Assembly (NCBI GenBank): GCA_030697085.1
Contig: JAUYQT010000081.1
Coordinates: forward strand, 1 to 5,319
Length of the DNA: 5,319 nucleotides
Reading direction: 5' to 3'
From: Azonexus sp.
GTDB lineage: Bacteria > Pseudomonadota > Gammaproteobacteria > Burkholderiales > Rhodocyclaceae
Made by a program: the position numbers and the translations under genes. The notes under the pieces were generated by a model. It was not told the origin of the DNA and did not search any database. It saw nothing but the letters and a program-made list of their open reading frames with translations. Numbering within the stretch: position 1 is the stretch's first letter; each line of letters starts with the position of its first letter. Shown here in pieces: positions 1 to 5,319 of the stretch.

Positions 1-2
1 AG

Positions 3-872
3 TTACAGTTTTTTCCTGTGAATTAATACAGCACCATTTTCTTCAGCGGCGCTCCACCCTGATAGAGTGTTTAACTCAACCAGCGATTTACGAATTGAAT
101 GCCGGCGTTTTCGCATTGTTTCAGCCTCCGCATTTTCACCCCAGACATGTGGTACGAGCTTATCTATCTCAATTTTGCGCTTATCGCCGGTTCGCATCCA
201 GCTAGATAGCCAGACATGTAAGCGTTTGGTTATATCGCTTCCTAGGCTACGTTGTTCCGCCATACTGACAAAGGTGCTTTGGTTACCGGCTAGAGCCTTT
301 CCTAACATAGGATTGATACCAACGTGTATCCTACCATCAGTCCCGGCTAATTTAGAAAATAAGCCGGTCTTGAAAAATGTATCACCTATGTCATCACCTT
401 TGTATATTAAAAAACTTACGCAAGACAGTCGTATTAGTGAACTTCTAATCATCTTTAGATTTTCACCACCATCAGTAACTCCAATGGTCTTGGCTATTTC
501 ATACAAAGTTGTATCGAGAACAAAGCAATCACTCTTGGTTGCTTCTTTTTCAAGTTTTAAGGCCGTTCTAACTTCTTTCATTACCGGAGATTCGTGGTCA
601 TCTCCAACGCGCTCAATACGTCCGTTTTCTGATGCAAGTCGGTGAACTGCCAAGAAAACGGATTGGTCGACAATATTTAACTTGCAATAATTTAACCAAC
701 GCAGCGTATATCCTTGATATATGTGGCTAACATCAAGACACTCTTTACTAGGTGCTCTAGATAAAGGTCTAAATAAGCCATCCGTTAAACAATGGGATGA
801 GTCAACGCGTGCGTGGTCGAAAATAATTGCGGTTTTCTTGTTTTTTATTTTTTCGGTATTTTTTATGGCCAT
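3..872 (-). CDS. repC: IncQ-type plasmid replication initiator RepC
   Basis: This 289-residue protein is a complete homologue of IncQ (RSF1010/R1162) RepC, the initiator that binds origin iterons and opens oriV for the RepA helicase and RepB primase. Recognition is from remembered family sequence. An N-terminal HCLTDGLFR block (residues 27-35) matches the RSF1010 HCLAPGLFR block. A YEIAKTIGV segment (124-132) matches YRALAKEIG. RIHVGINPMLGKAL (181-194) matches RLYVALNPLIAQAV, and ETMRKRRHSIRKSL (251-264) matches STMRKRRQRVREAL. Length is close to the family's roughly 280 residues. The N-terminus is lysine-rich and encoded by an A-rich tract. The ATG at 872 has no clear Shine-Dalgarno sequence. 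In RSF1010 repC follows repA; here it follows an unknown gene and an integrase, with no RepA or RepB in view, so it either borrows host or unseen element functions or serves a different control role. No iterons are evident in the 53 bp upstream. Confidence 0.85.
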   Translation of the reverse strand: MAIKNTEKIKNKKTAIIFDHARVDSSHCLTDGLFRPLSRAPSKECLDVSHIYQGYTLRWLNYCKLNIVDQSVFLAVHRLASENGRIERVGDDHESPVMKEVRTALKLEKEATKSDCFVLDTTLYEIAKTIGVTDGGENLKMIRSSLIRLSCVSFLIYKGDDIGDTFFKTGLFSKLAGTDGRIHVGINPMLGKALAGNQSTFVSMAEQRSLGSDITKRLHVWLSSWMRTGDKRKIEIDKLVPHVWGENAEAETMRKRRHSIRKSLVELNTLSGWSAAEENGAVLIHRKKL

Positions 873-880
873 AATTTACT

Positions 881-909
881 ATGCTATATCAATGTAGTGC
901 AGCTTTCAA
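881..909 (-). promoter_or_regulatory. Possible sigma-70 promoter for repC
   Basis: In the 53-bp gap before repC the minus strand reads TTGAAA (909-904), then 17 bp, then TAGCAT (886-881). The first matches the -35 consensus at 5 of 6 positions and the second the -10 consensus at 4 of 6. Transcription would start within a few bases of the repC ATG, giving an almost leaderless message, which fits the missing Shine-Dalgarno sequence. The gap is AT-rich, so a chance match is quite possible, and repC could instead be read through from the integrase. Confidence 0.3.
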
Positions 910-925
910 GTATGGCAAATCTATT

Positions 926-1891
926 TTAACTCTTTGCTAAACGCTCTGGGTACATAAGTGGAAGATAGGGGATTACAATGTGACTGGCACTTGTTCTTTG
1001 GTTAAAATTAGCGGGCACAGAGAATGATTTAATTCTCTCAAAGTCTTCTCTTGGACTTTTTTTATAACGCCAGTTATATTCAACATTGAAGTTGTCACCG
1101 TTCTTAACTATGTGTGCATAAGGGCGCTCGTACTCATCTGGAAAGAATTGCACATCAACCTTAAATCCGATTTGAAGCAATGAGAAAAAGCTGGAAAAGC
1201 TCGGGTGAGAAACAGGCTTTTTGTTTTTAAAAATAATTTTGTTGAGCCTATTCGTGCAATTAACAACATGCCCAATCGACCGTAATATTGTATGGTTATA
1301 TGAAAAAGCTGTGCTTACCGTATTTTTGTATTTTTTATGTATGTCTGGTGCTGGGCCGCGCTGGTCATTCTTTCCAGTAGCTACTTGGACATAAAAACCT
1401 GGAACGTTAGTATTGTTGTGGTTTAAAATAGATGCAGATGCAATTTTAGAATCATCGTGCTTGAGTCTGTTTGCCATATTTTTAAAGTCGGCATGTAGCG
1501 CACTGGTTGAGTCCAAAAGGTTTGCATAATAAATTGATTTTTGTTGCTTTAGCCACTTGCTTGCATCTTTATTGTCATCGCCGCTTGGTGGCGTAAAGCA
1601 TTTTATGATTAGTGCCAACGAGTCATAAAATCCGTCAATTGAATATATGAATTGTTTTACATGCTCAAGGCTATTTATAAAATGAGGGGTTTCGTTGTTT
1701 CTTTCCTCAAATAGATTGGTATGCGCTCTTGTTAGCTCATCGAGCTTTCCTGATAGAATATCTGCTGGATGTGGTAATAGATTATCGTGCTTCTCGTGAA
1801 AAAGAAGGCTATTGTCAGACTCTGCCAGGTTGCTATAAAGCTCAAACTGGTTCGGTTTAAATGTTTGTGTAGGCATTTGTTTGTTTTTCAA
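926..1891 (-). CDS. Protein of unknown function, translationally overlapping the integrase gene
   Basis: I do not recognise this 321-residue protein. It is soluble-looking, with no signal peptide or membrane segment, and is rich in Asn, Lys and His. The first 160 or so residues look largely helical and contain NRLKHDDSKI (141-150), an N-x-L-K-H pattern that recurs in various HEPN-like hypothetical proteins. It lacks the usual R-x4-6-H RNase spacing, so this is only a hint. A G-F-Y-V-Q block (165-169) and a more beta-like C-terminal part (about 240-310, with several aromatic residues) follow. The longest frame starts at a TTG (1891-1889) that overlaps the integrase TGA in the sequence TTGA. 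An in-frame ATG at 1876 gives 316 residues and a gap of 11 bp. Neither start has a well-spaced ribosome site, so coupling to integrase translation is likely. It is the most AT-rich gene here, suggesting separate acquisition. It could be cargo (for example defence) or an accessory to the integrase. Confidence 0.75.
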   Translation of the reverse strand: MKNKQMPTQTFKPNQFELYSNLAESDNSLLFHEKHDNLLPHPADILSGKLDELTRAHTNLFEERNNETPHFINSLEHVKQFIYSIDGFYDSLALIIKCFTPPSGDDNKDASKWLKQQKSIYYANLLDSTSALHADFKNMANRLKHDDSKIASASILNHNNTNVPGFYVQVATGKNDQRGPAPDIHKKYKNTVSTAFSYNHTILRSIGHVVNCTNRLNKIIFKNKKPVSHPSFSSFFSLLQIGFKVDVQFFPDEYERPYAHIVKNGDNFNVEYNWRYKKSPREDFERIKSFSVPANFNQRTSASHIVIPYLPLMYPERLAKS

Positions 1892-3621
1892 AAATCCAAG
1901 CCAACTTCAGGTAACTGGCAAGCTTCTGGGGTAATCACAACATCCCATTTAAGCTTAACGTTCTTCGGTGTCCGTTCCGGTAATACCATCTTGTTTTCTT
2001 GCATTCTGAACGGCGATAGTTTTAATTTAAAATCAACTTTTTCAATGTATGGCAAGAGTACGTGCGGATAGTAGTTATCCCCATACATTTTGTACGTTTT
2101 ACCCCGTCCTTCTCGGTCATCTTCTAATTTCTCTTTGTCTGAACGAGTATAGACATGACCAGCAATGTCACCTGAAATCCGTTCAGGTAGTTCGTTTTGT
2201 TTAAAGAAGTTAATGAAGGTATGCCGGAAAGAGTGGTTTGATATTTCAGGGCGCTTGATTTCAAGAATATTAAGGTATCGCCCAAACCAGTCACCCAGAT
2301 AATCAGAACGTTTGTCTTTTGTATCTAAACGAAGATTTGGAAACAGATAGTCAAATCCATGACCTTTCATGGCTTCGTAATATTCTTTTAAGCCTAGTTC
2401 GTTCCATAGCTTTGGATGGATTGGTATTAGGCGCTCAGACTTCTCTGTTTTCAGTTGTTGCCCAACGCCTTCCCGGAAGTAGATACATGGGATATGTTCT
2501 GAACCGGGAATGTTCTCAGGAAATACAATGTCGCGGGTTTGCAGTTGGCAAACTTCATTTAATCGCGCACCTGTGAATAGCTGGATATGCGGCACAAAGT
2601 ATTGCTCTGGGCGATTGTATTCTTGATTGCTGTAGTAGCTGCTTTCAAAAATTGCTTTTAGTTCAACTTGTGAAAATGGGTCGCGTCCTTTGCTATCCTC
2701 TTCGGGAAGGTCTAGGCCAGTGGCTTCATTGCAAGTTACCCACTTCTGTTGAATAGCAAAATCATAAAATTGTCGTAGTACCCACAGATAGTTATTTACG
2801 GTCTTGTTTGAACGGGTCTCTACATAGTCTTCAAGTGCAATATTAATTACTTCAAGGTCATTCTTACGGGCTTTCTCAACATCTTCCCGGTACTTCTGCC
2901 ACTTGGTTCGTTGTTTCGCTAATACGCTTTCTAAGGTCTGGCCTTTAAAGTCAGTAGTCAGGCGTTTGGTAAAGTTTGGCGGGGTAAGTGCGATGTTGGT
3001 TCGCGCTTCAATAATCATATCGTGCGTGATGTGGGCTACATCCATATCACCAATGTGATAAACCCATGCTTGAAGATTGGCTATTCGTTCTCCGGCAGAA
3101 GCCTTGGAGTTCCAACCTTTCTTGGATGTACGCTGCCCCGGTTTTATTTCCGTGGCACTTTTGATAAATGCGCCGATGGCATTCGAGAAAATGACACCTG
3201 CGCTGTTTGCTGGTGCTTGGCGTGGGGTAGGTGCAGCAAGTGCCGTTTGATGGCTCACAGGGGCGTTGTGGCGAGCCTCCAGTATCTTCAGGATGCGTTC
3301 GGCGTTGATGACCTCATCTGGGTTATTCTGGTCGTAATCGAGCTTGAACACACCTTTAGATAAATCAATTTCGGCAATTAGGTGTGTATCGTCGGGAGTG
3401 GGCTTGACTGCCATAGTGGACTGATCGTTGGATGCAAAAACACTATGGTATTGAGCAACAAGACTTCTTGCTAGTCGTATAGCTTCCTGGGCGTTTCCTG
3501 TACGAAGCGATTTGCGAATATTGGTACGGTTGCCAGTGGTCGCCCGTAGGTGTTCGGGTACGTGTAAGCGAAAATAATAGATGCCGTGCCTAGACCGGCT
3601 GACGTAGGATGGAATACGCAT
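1888..3621 (-). CDS. int: Tyrosine recombinase / site-specific integrase (DUF6538-type N-terminus)
   Basis: This 577-residue integrase would catalyse integration and excision of the element. Residues 1-60 (RIPSYV, YYFRLHVPEHLR, the SLRTGNAQEA segment) match the DUF6538 region found at the start of many proteobacterial island integrases. A core-binding helical region spans about 145-300, and the catalytic domain about 315-520. Catalytic residues visible are R353 in TGARLNEV, the beta-hairpin lysine K391 (or K394) in LKTEKSERLIPI, H463 and R466 in HSFRHTF, H489 in AGHVYTR, and the nucleophile, probably Y513 in YKMYGDNY (Y510 is the alternative). All are present, so it is probably active. The H489-to-Y513 spacing is long, with a charged insertion at about 494-508, and a tail of 64 residues follows Y513. 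The ATG at 3621 has a good AGGGA six bases upstream. It starts 126 bp from the tRNA-Leu 3' end, reads away from it, and overlaps the next gene by 4 bp. Confidence 0.95.
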   Translation of the reverse strand: MRIPSYVSRSRHGIYYFRLHVPEHLRATTGNRTNIRKSLRTGNAQEAIRLARSLVAQYHSVFASNDQSTMAVKPTPDDTHLIAEIDLSKGVFKLDYDQNNPDEVINAERILKILEARHNAPVSHQTALAAPTPRQAPANSAGVIFSNAIGAFIKSATEIKPGQRTSKKGWNSKASAGERIANLQAWVYHIGDMDVAHITHDMIIEARTNIALTPPNFTKRLTTDFKGQTLESVLAKQRTKWQKYREDVEKARKNDLEVINIALEDYVETRSNKTVNNYLWVLRQFYDFAIQQKWVTCNEATGLDLPEEDSKGRDPFSQVELKAIFESSYYSNQEYNRPEQYFVPHIQLFTGARLNEVCQLQTRDIVFPENIPGSEHIPCIYFREGVGQQLKTEKSERLIPIHPKLWNELGLKEYYEAMKGHGFDYLFPNLRLDTKDKRSDYLGDWFGRYLNILEIKRPEISNHSFRHTFINFFKQNELPERISGDIAGHVYTRSDKEKLEDDREGRGKTYKMYGDNYYPHVLLPYIEKVDFKLKLSPFRMQENKMVLPERTPKNVKLKWDVVITPEACQLPEVGLDF

Positions 3622-3627
3622 GATGAA

Positions 3628-3632
3628 TCCCT
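3628..3632 (-). promoter_or_regulatory. Ribosome binding site of the integrase gene
   Basis: On the minus strand AGGGA lies six bases before the ATG at 3621. It is the only well-formed, well-spaced Shine-Dalgarno sequence I could find before any gene in the window, and it supports this start. Confidence 0.7.
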
Positions 3633-3660
3633 ATGACGCGCAGTAGGTGCGTTGTCCGAC

Positions 3661-3678
3661 CATCTGTCTCACCAGATG
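3661..3678. repeat. Inverted repeat CATCTG-N6-CAGATG upstream of int
   Basis: A perfect 6-bp inverted repeat (3661-3666 and 3673-3678) with a 6-bp spacer sits in the leader between the integrase and the tRNA. A direct repeat GACCAT overlaps its flanks at 3658-3663 and 3678-3683, exactly 20 bp apart. It could be an operator for int or an accessory-protein site near att, or a weak leader hairpin. Six-base arms can arise by chance. Confidence 0.4.
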
Positions 3679-3691
3679 ACCATATTCGGGA

Positions 3692-3709
3692 TTTTATAGG
3701 CTTATAAAA
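3692..3709. repeat. AT-rich inverted repeat TTTTATA-N4-TATAAAA near the att junction
   Basis: Perfect 7-bp arms (3692-3698 and 3703-3709) are separated by GGCT. The site lies between the integrase leader and the tRNA terminator. On the minus strand it contains TATAAA (3698-3693), which could be the -10 box of int, although no good -35 box lies at the right distance. A palindrome over a possible -10 is what a repressor or autoregulatory site would look like; it could equally be an integrase or excisionase binding site. The function is inferred only from position and symmetry. Confidence 0.45.
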
Positions 3710-3737
3710 GCAAAAAGCCCTGAAAAATCAGAGCTTT
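3704..3737 (-). terminator. Intrinsic terminator downstream of tRNA-Leu
   Basis: Read on the minus strand, AAAGCTCTGA (3737-3728) pairs with TCAGGGCTTT (3723-3714) around a TTTT loop (3727-3724). As RNA all ten pairs form, one of them a U-G wobble. The stem runs into TTTTTGCTTTT. On the plus strand the same position is a C-A mismatch and no U-tract follows, so the terminator works for the minus strand. It lies 10 bp past the tRNA CCA end and would stop tRNA transcription before the integrase gene. Confidence 0.8.
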
Positions 3738-3747
3738 GTGCTATACT

Positions 3748-3832
3748 TGGTGCCCAGGAAGGGACTCGAACCCCCACACCTTTCGGCGCCAGAACCTAAA
3801 TCTGGTGCGTCTACCAATTTCGCCACCTGGGC
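3748..3832 (-). tRNA. leuW-like tRNA-Leu: tRNA-Leu(UAG), CCA encoded; likely attachment site of the element
   Basis: The minus strand folds as a class II tRNA. The acceptor GCCCAGG (3832-3826) pairs with CCTGGGC (3758-3752). Discriminator A is at 3751 and CCA at 3750-3748. The anticodon stem CCAGA/TCTGG encloses the loop TTTAGGT (3800-3794), with anticodon TAG at 3798-3796, which reads CUA leucine codons. The long variable arm pairs around a GAAA loop, and the T-loop is TTCGAGT with two G-U pairs in its stem. The gene is intact, so integration, if it used the 3' end, restored it. Its 3' end faces the integrase, which supports use as attB. No second copy of its 3' end occurs in the window. Confidence 0.97.
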
Positions 3833-3836
3833 AAGC

Positions 3837-3849
3837 GGCGCGCATTCTA
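3837..3849 (-). promoter_or_regulatory. -10 box and GC-rich discriminator of tRNA-Leu
   Basis: On the minus strand TAGAAT (3849-3844) is followed by GCGCGCC and the tRNA begins at 3832. The -10 matches consensus at 4 to 5 of 6 positions and the GC-rich discriminator is typical of stringently controlled tRNA promoters. No convincing -35 is seen at 16-18 bp spacing. Confidence 0.55.
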
Positions 3850-3870
3850 CCACTGTTAGCGCTTCCGCCG

Positions 3871-3876
3871 TATACT
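3871..3876 (+). promoter_or_regulatory. Possible -10 box of the hpnC promoter
   Basis: TATACT lies nine bases before the hpnC ATG. If used, transcription would start at about 3882-3884, giving a leader of only a few bases. No good -35 lies 16-18 bp upstream. It is the only -10-like hexamer on the plus strand between the tRNA and hpnC, and hpnC needs a promoter in this interval because the upstream tRNA is divergent. Confidence 0.35.
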
Positions 3877-3885
3877 CCGCACCCC

Positions 3886-4695
3886 ATGTCTGTCGAACAT
3901 TACGAAAATTTCCCAGTTGCCTCATTTCTTCTGCCTGCAAAAATGCGGCGGCCGATTGAGGTGATCTACCATTTTGCCCGCAGCGCTGATGATATTGCCG
4001 ACGAGGGCGATGCCTTGCCGGCTGAGCGCCTGGTCAGCCTGGCTGCTTACCAGGCAGAACTGGATCGCATCGAAACGGGCGACACGCCACAAACGCACCT
4101 GTTCATTGCACTGGCTGAAGTTATCAACCAGCATGCTTTACCGATCCAGCTTTTCCGCGATCTGCTGGACGCTTTTGCACAGGATGTCATCAAGAAACGC
4201 TACGCTGACTATCCCGAATTGCTTGATTACTGTCGGCGTTCGGCCAACCCGGTCGGGCGACTGGTATTGCATTTATTCGGTCGAACCGAGATCAAACATC
4301 TCGAACAATCGGACTGCATCTGTTCGGCACTACAGCTCATCAATTTTTGGCAAGATGTTGCGGTCGACTGGGAAAAAGAGCGTATTTATATCCCACAAGC
4401 CGATTTGCCTCGCTTCAAAATTAGCGAAGCCGACATTGCCTCCAGTCGTTGGTCCGCCAACTGGGCGGCACTGATGGATTTCGAAATCGACCGGGCGCGT
4501 GACCTGATGCTCCAGGGCGCGCCACTCGTCCACGCCCTACCCGGCCGGCTTGGCTGGGAAATCCGCCTGACCATCCAGGGCGGGCTGCGCATTCTCGAAC
4601 GCCTGCGCCAAGTGCGCGGCAACGTTTTCGAGCGTCGTCCCAAGCTCGGAAAATGGGACTGGCTGGTACTCGCCGGCCGTTCCCTTACAATGTGA
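3886..4695 (+). CDS. hpnC: Hydroxysqualene synthase HpnC (squalene/phytoene synthase family)
   Basis: This 269-residue protein belongs to the trans-isoprenyl diphosphate synthase (squalene/phytoene synthase) fold. In the HpnCDE route HpnC converts presqualene diphosphate to hydroxysqualene, feeding hopanoid synthesis. Both Mg-diphosphate-binding acidic motifs are visible: DDIAD (D35-D39) in FARSADDIADEGD and QDVAVD (D157-D161) followed by WEKERIYIP. The YCRRSANPVGRLVL segment (115-128) is a further family block. The MSVEHYENFPVASFLLP start is typical of HpnC and sets the ATG at 3886. The frame stays open upstream to 3736 but that part runs through the tRNA and is not coding. CCCC precedes the ATG in place of a Shine-Dalgarno sequence. 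It is followed after four bases by hpnD, so the two are surely co-transcribed. It is GC-rich and chromosomal in character. Confidence 0.93.
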   Translation: MSVEHYENFPVASFLLPAKMRRPIEVIYHFARSADDIADEGDALPAERLVSLAAYQAELDRIETGDTPQTHLFIALAEVINQHALPIQLFRDLLDAFAQDVIKKRYADYPELLDYCRRSANPVGRLVLHLFGRTEIKHLEQSDCICSALQLINFWQDVAVDWEKERIYIPQADLPRFKISEADIASSRWSANWAALMDFEIDRARDLMLQGAPLVHALPGRLGWEIRLTIQGGLRILERLRQVRGNVFERRPKLGKWDWLVLAGRSLTM

Positions 4696-4699
4696 CCCC

Positions 4700-5319
4700 A
4701 TGAATCCAGACCAATACTGCCAAGAGAAGTGCGCCGCGAGCGGCTCCTCCTTCTACTACAGCTTCCTTTTCCTGCCCGTCGAACGCCGGCGCGCCATCAT
4801 GGCGCTCTACGCATTTTGTCGTGAGGTCGATGATGTCGTCGATGAATGCCACGACATTTCGCTGGCCTCAACCAAGCTCACCTGGTGGCGCCATGAAGTC
4901 GAGCGTATCGCCAACGGCGCACCGCAACACCCGGTCGGGTTGGCCTTGAAAGGACTCGGCAGCGATTTCAACTTACCCCGCGAACAACTGCTCGAAATCA
5001 TCGACGGTATGGAAATGGACCTCCAGCAGTCACGTTATCTCGACTTCAAGGGGCTGTCACTGTACTGCTATCGCGTCGCCAGCGTCGTTGGCCTGCTCGC
5101 CGCCGAAATTTTCGGCTACCAGGATCGGCAGACACAAAAGTACGCTCACGATCTGGGCATGGCTTTCCAACTCACCAACATTATTCGCGACATTGGCGAA
5201 GACGCGCGGCGCGGCCGCATTTACATCCCAATGGATGAACTCAAGCAGTTCAACGTACCTGCCGCGGATATTCTGAATGCCAAATATTCCGATAACTTCA
5301 CGGCATTGATGCAGTTTCA
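4700..5319 (+). CDS. hpnD: Presqualene diphosphate synthase HpnD (3' end cut by window)
   Basis: From the ATG at 4700 the frame stays open for 206 codons to the window edge, so about 70 residues of a roughly 280-residue family protein are missing. HpnD condenses two farnesyl diphosphates to presqualene diphosphate, the substrate of HpnC. The first acidic motif is DDVVD (D44-D48) in FCREVDDVVDE and the second is DIGED (D164-D168) in NIIRDIGEDARRGRIYIP. YCYRVASVVG (122-131) is the conserved block between them. It begins four bases after the hpnC stop, and no Shine-Dalgarno sequence is visible (CCCC precedes the ATG), so it probably depends on translational coupling. HpnC and HpnD are paralogues; this one is assigned as HpnD because of its position after HpnC and its closer likeness to phytoene-synthase-type sequences. 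An hpnE gene is expected further downstream. Confidence 0.92.
   Translation, partial: MNPDQYCQEKCAASGSSFYYSFLFLPVERRRAIMALYAFCREVDDVVDECHDISLASTKLTWWRHEVERIANGAPQHPVGLALKGLGSDFNLPREQLLEIIDGMEMDLQQSRYLDFKGLSLYCYRVASVVGLLAAEIFGYQDRQTQKYAHDLGMAFQLTNIIRDIGEDARRGRIYIPMDELKQFNVPAADILNAKYSDNFTALMQF

Larger units (their letters stand above)
1..3747. mobile_element. Integrated genetic element at tRNA-Leu(UAG), partial (right end only)
   Basis: Three co-oriented minus-strand genes (tyrosine recombinase, unknown protein, IncQ-type RepC) start just beyond the 3' end of a tRNA-Leu and are more AT-rich than the hpnC/hpnD genes on the other side. A tyrosine integrase reading away from the 3' end of a tRNA is the standard arrangement of islands and integrative elements that use that tRNA end as attB. 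The RepC homologue suggests a plasmid-derived replication module. The exact right boundary is inferred: recombination probably lies within the 3' half of the tRNA, so the junction could be anywhere from the T-arm to just past CCA. The left end, the second att copy and any mobilisation genes are outside the window, so its class (island, IME, satellite or integrated plasmid) is open. Confidence 0.75.

Noticed and set aside
67..645. 192-codon open frame on the plus strand
   Set aside because: It is antisense to repC, whose product has clear family likeness; the plus-strand product resembles nothing and has no start signals.
873..925. IncQ-type iterons or oriV near repC
   Set aside because: I looked for tandem 20-22-bp repeats in the gap and saw none; the origin, if present, is elsewhere or outside the window.
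3022..3363. Plus-strand open frame opposite the integrase N-terminal half
   Set aside because: Cysteine- and tryptophan-rich nonsense-like product with no motif, fully inside a well-supported gene.
1..3747. A second att copy (repeat of the tRNA 3' end) or a CRISPR array
   Set aside because: I found no repeat of the tRNA 3' segment and no regularly spaced repeats by eye; the far att should lie left of the window.
3736..3885. Upstream extension of the hpnC frame by 50 codons
   Set aside because: It is read straight through the tRNA-Leu and its control region; HpnC proteins start at the MSVEHYENFP block at 3886.
4386..4643. Minus-strand open frame inside hpnC
   Set aside because: Arg/Ser-rich product, typical of the antisense of GC-rich coding sequence.
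4807..5001. Minus-strand open frame inside hpnD
   Set aside because: Serine-rich product from the antisense of hpnD; no independent signals.

Overview
The window joins a piece of an integrated mobile element (about 1-3747) to an ordinary stretch of chromosome (about 3748-5319). The host is probably a betaproteobacterium. That is an inference from the HpnC/HpnD sequences, the GC-rich codon use on the right, and a tRNA-Leu with encoded CCA and a GC-rich promoter discriminator. The sequence alone does not fix the genus.

Left part, all on the minus strand, read from the junction inward. First comes a 577-residue tyrosine recombinase (1888-3621) with an N-terminal DUF6538-like region and a full set of catalytic residues. 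Its stop overlaps a 321-residue protein of unknown function (926-1891), and after 53 bp comes a complete 289-residue homologue of the IncQ plasmid initiator RepC (3-872). These three genes are visibly more AT-rich than the chromosomal genes, most of all the unknown one. The element runs off the left edge, so its other genes, its far end and any second att copy are not visible.

Junction. The integrase points away from the 3' end of a minus-strand tRNA-Leu(UAG) (3748-3832), the classic layout of an island inserted at a tRNA 3' end. The 126 bp between them hold a strong intrinsic terminator for the tRNA, two inverted repeats that could be operators or recombinase/accessory sites, and a good ribosome binding site for the integrase.

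Right part, plus strand. hpnC (3886-4695) and hpnD (4700 to the window end, truncated) are 4 bp apart. In the HpnCDE pathway HpnD joins two farnesyl diphosphates to presqualene diphosphate, HpnC converts that to hydroxysqualene, and HpnE (not in view) reduces it to squalene for hopanoids. The tRNA and hpnC diverge from a 53-bp interval holding both presumed promoters.

The most interesting point is the pairing of a tRNA-targeting integrase with an IncQ-type plasmid initiator and an unknown protein coupled to the integrase. It suggests an integrative element that can replicate after excision, carrying one uncharacterised gene.
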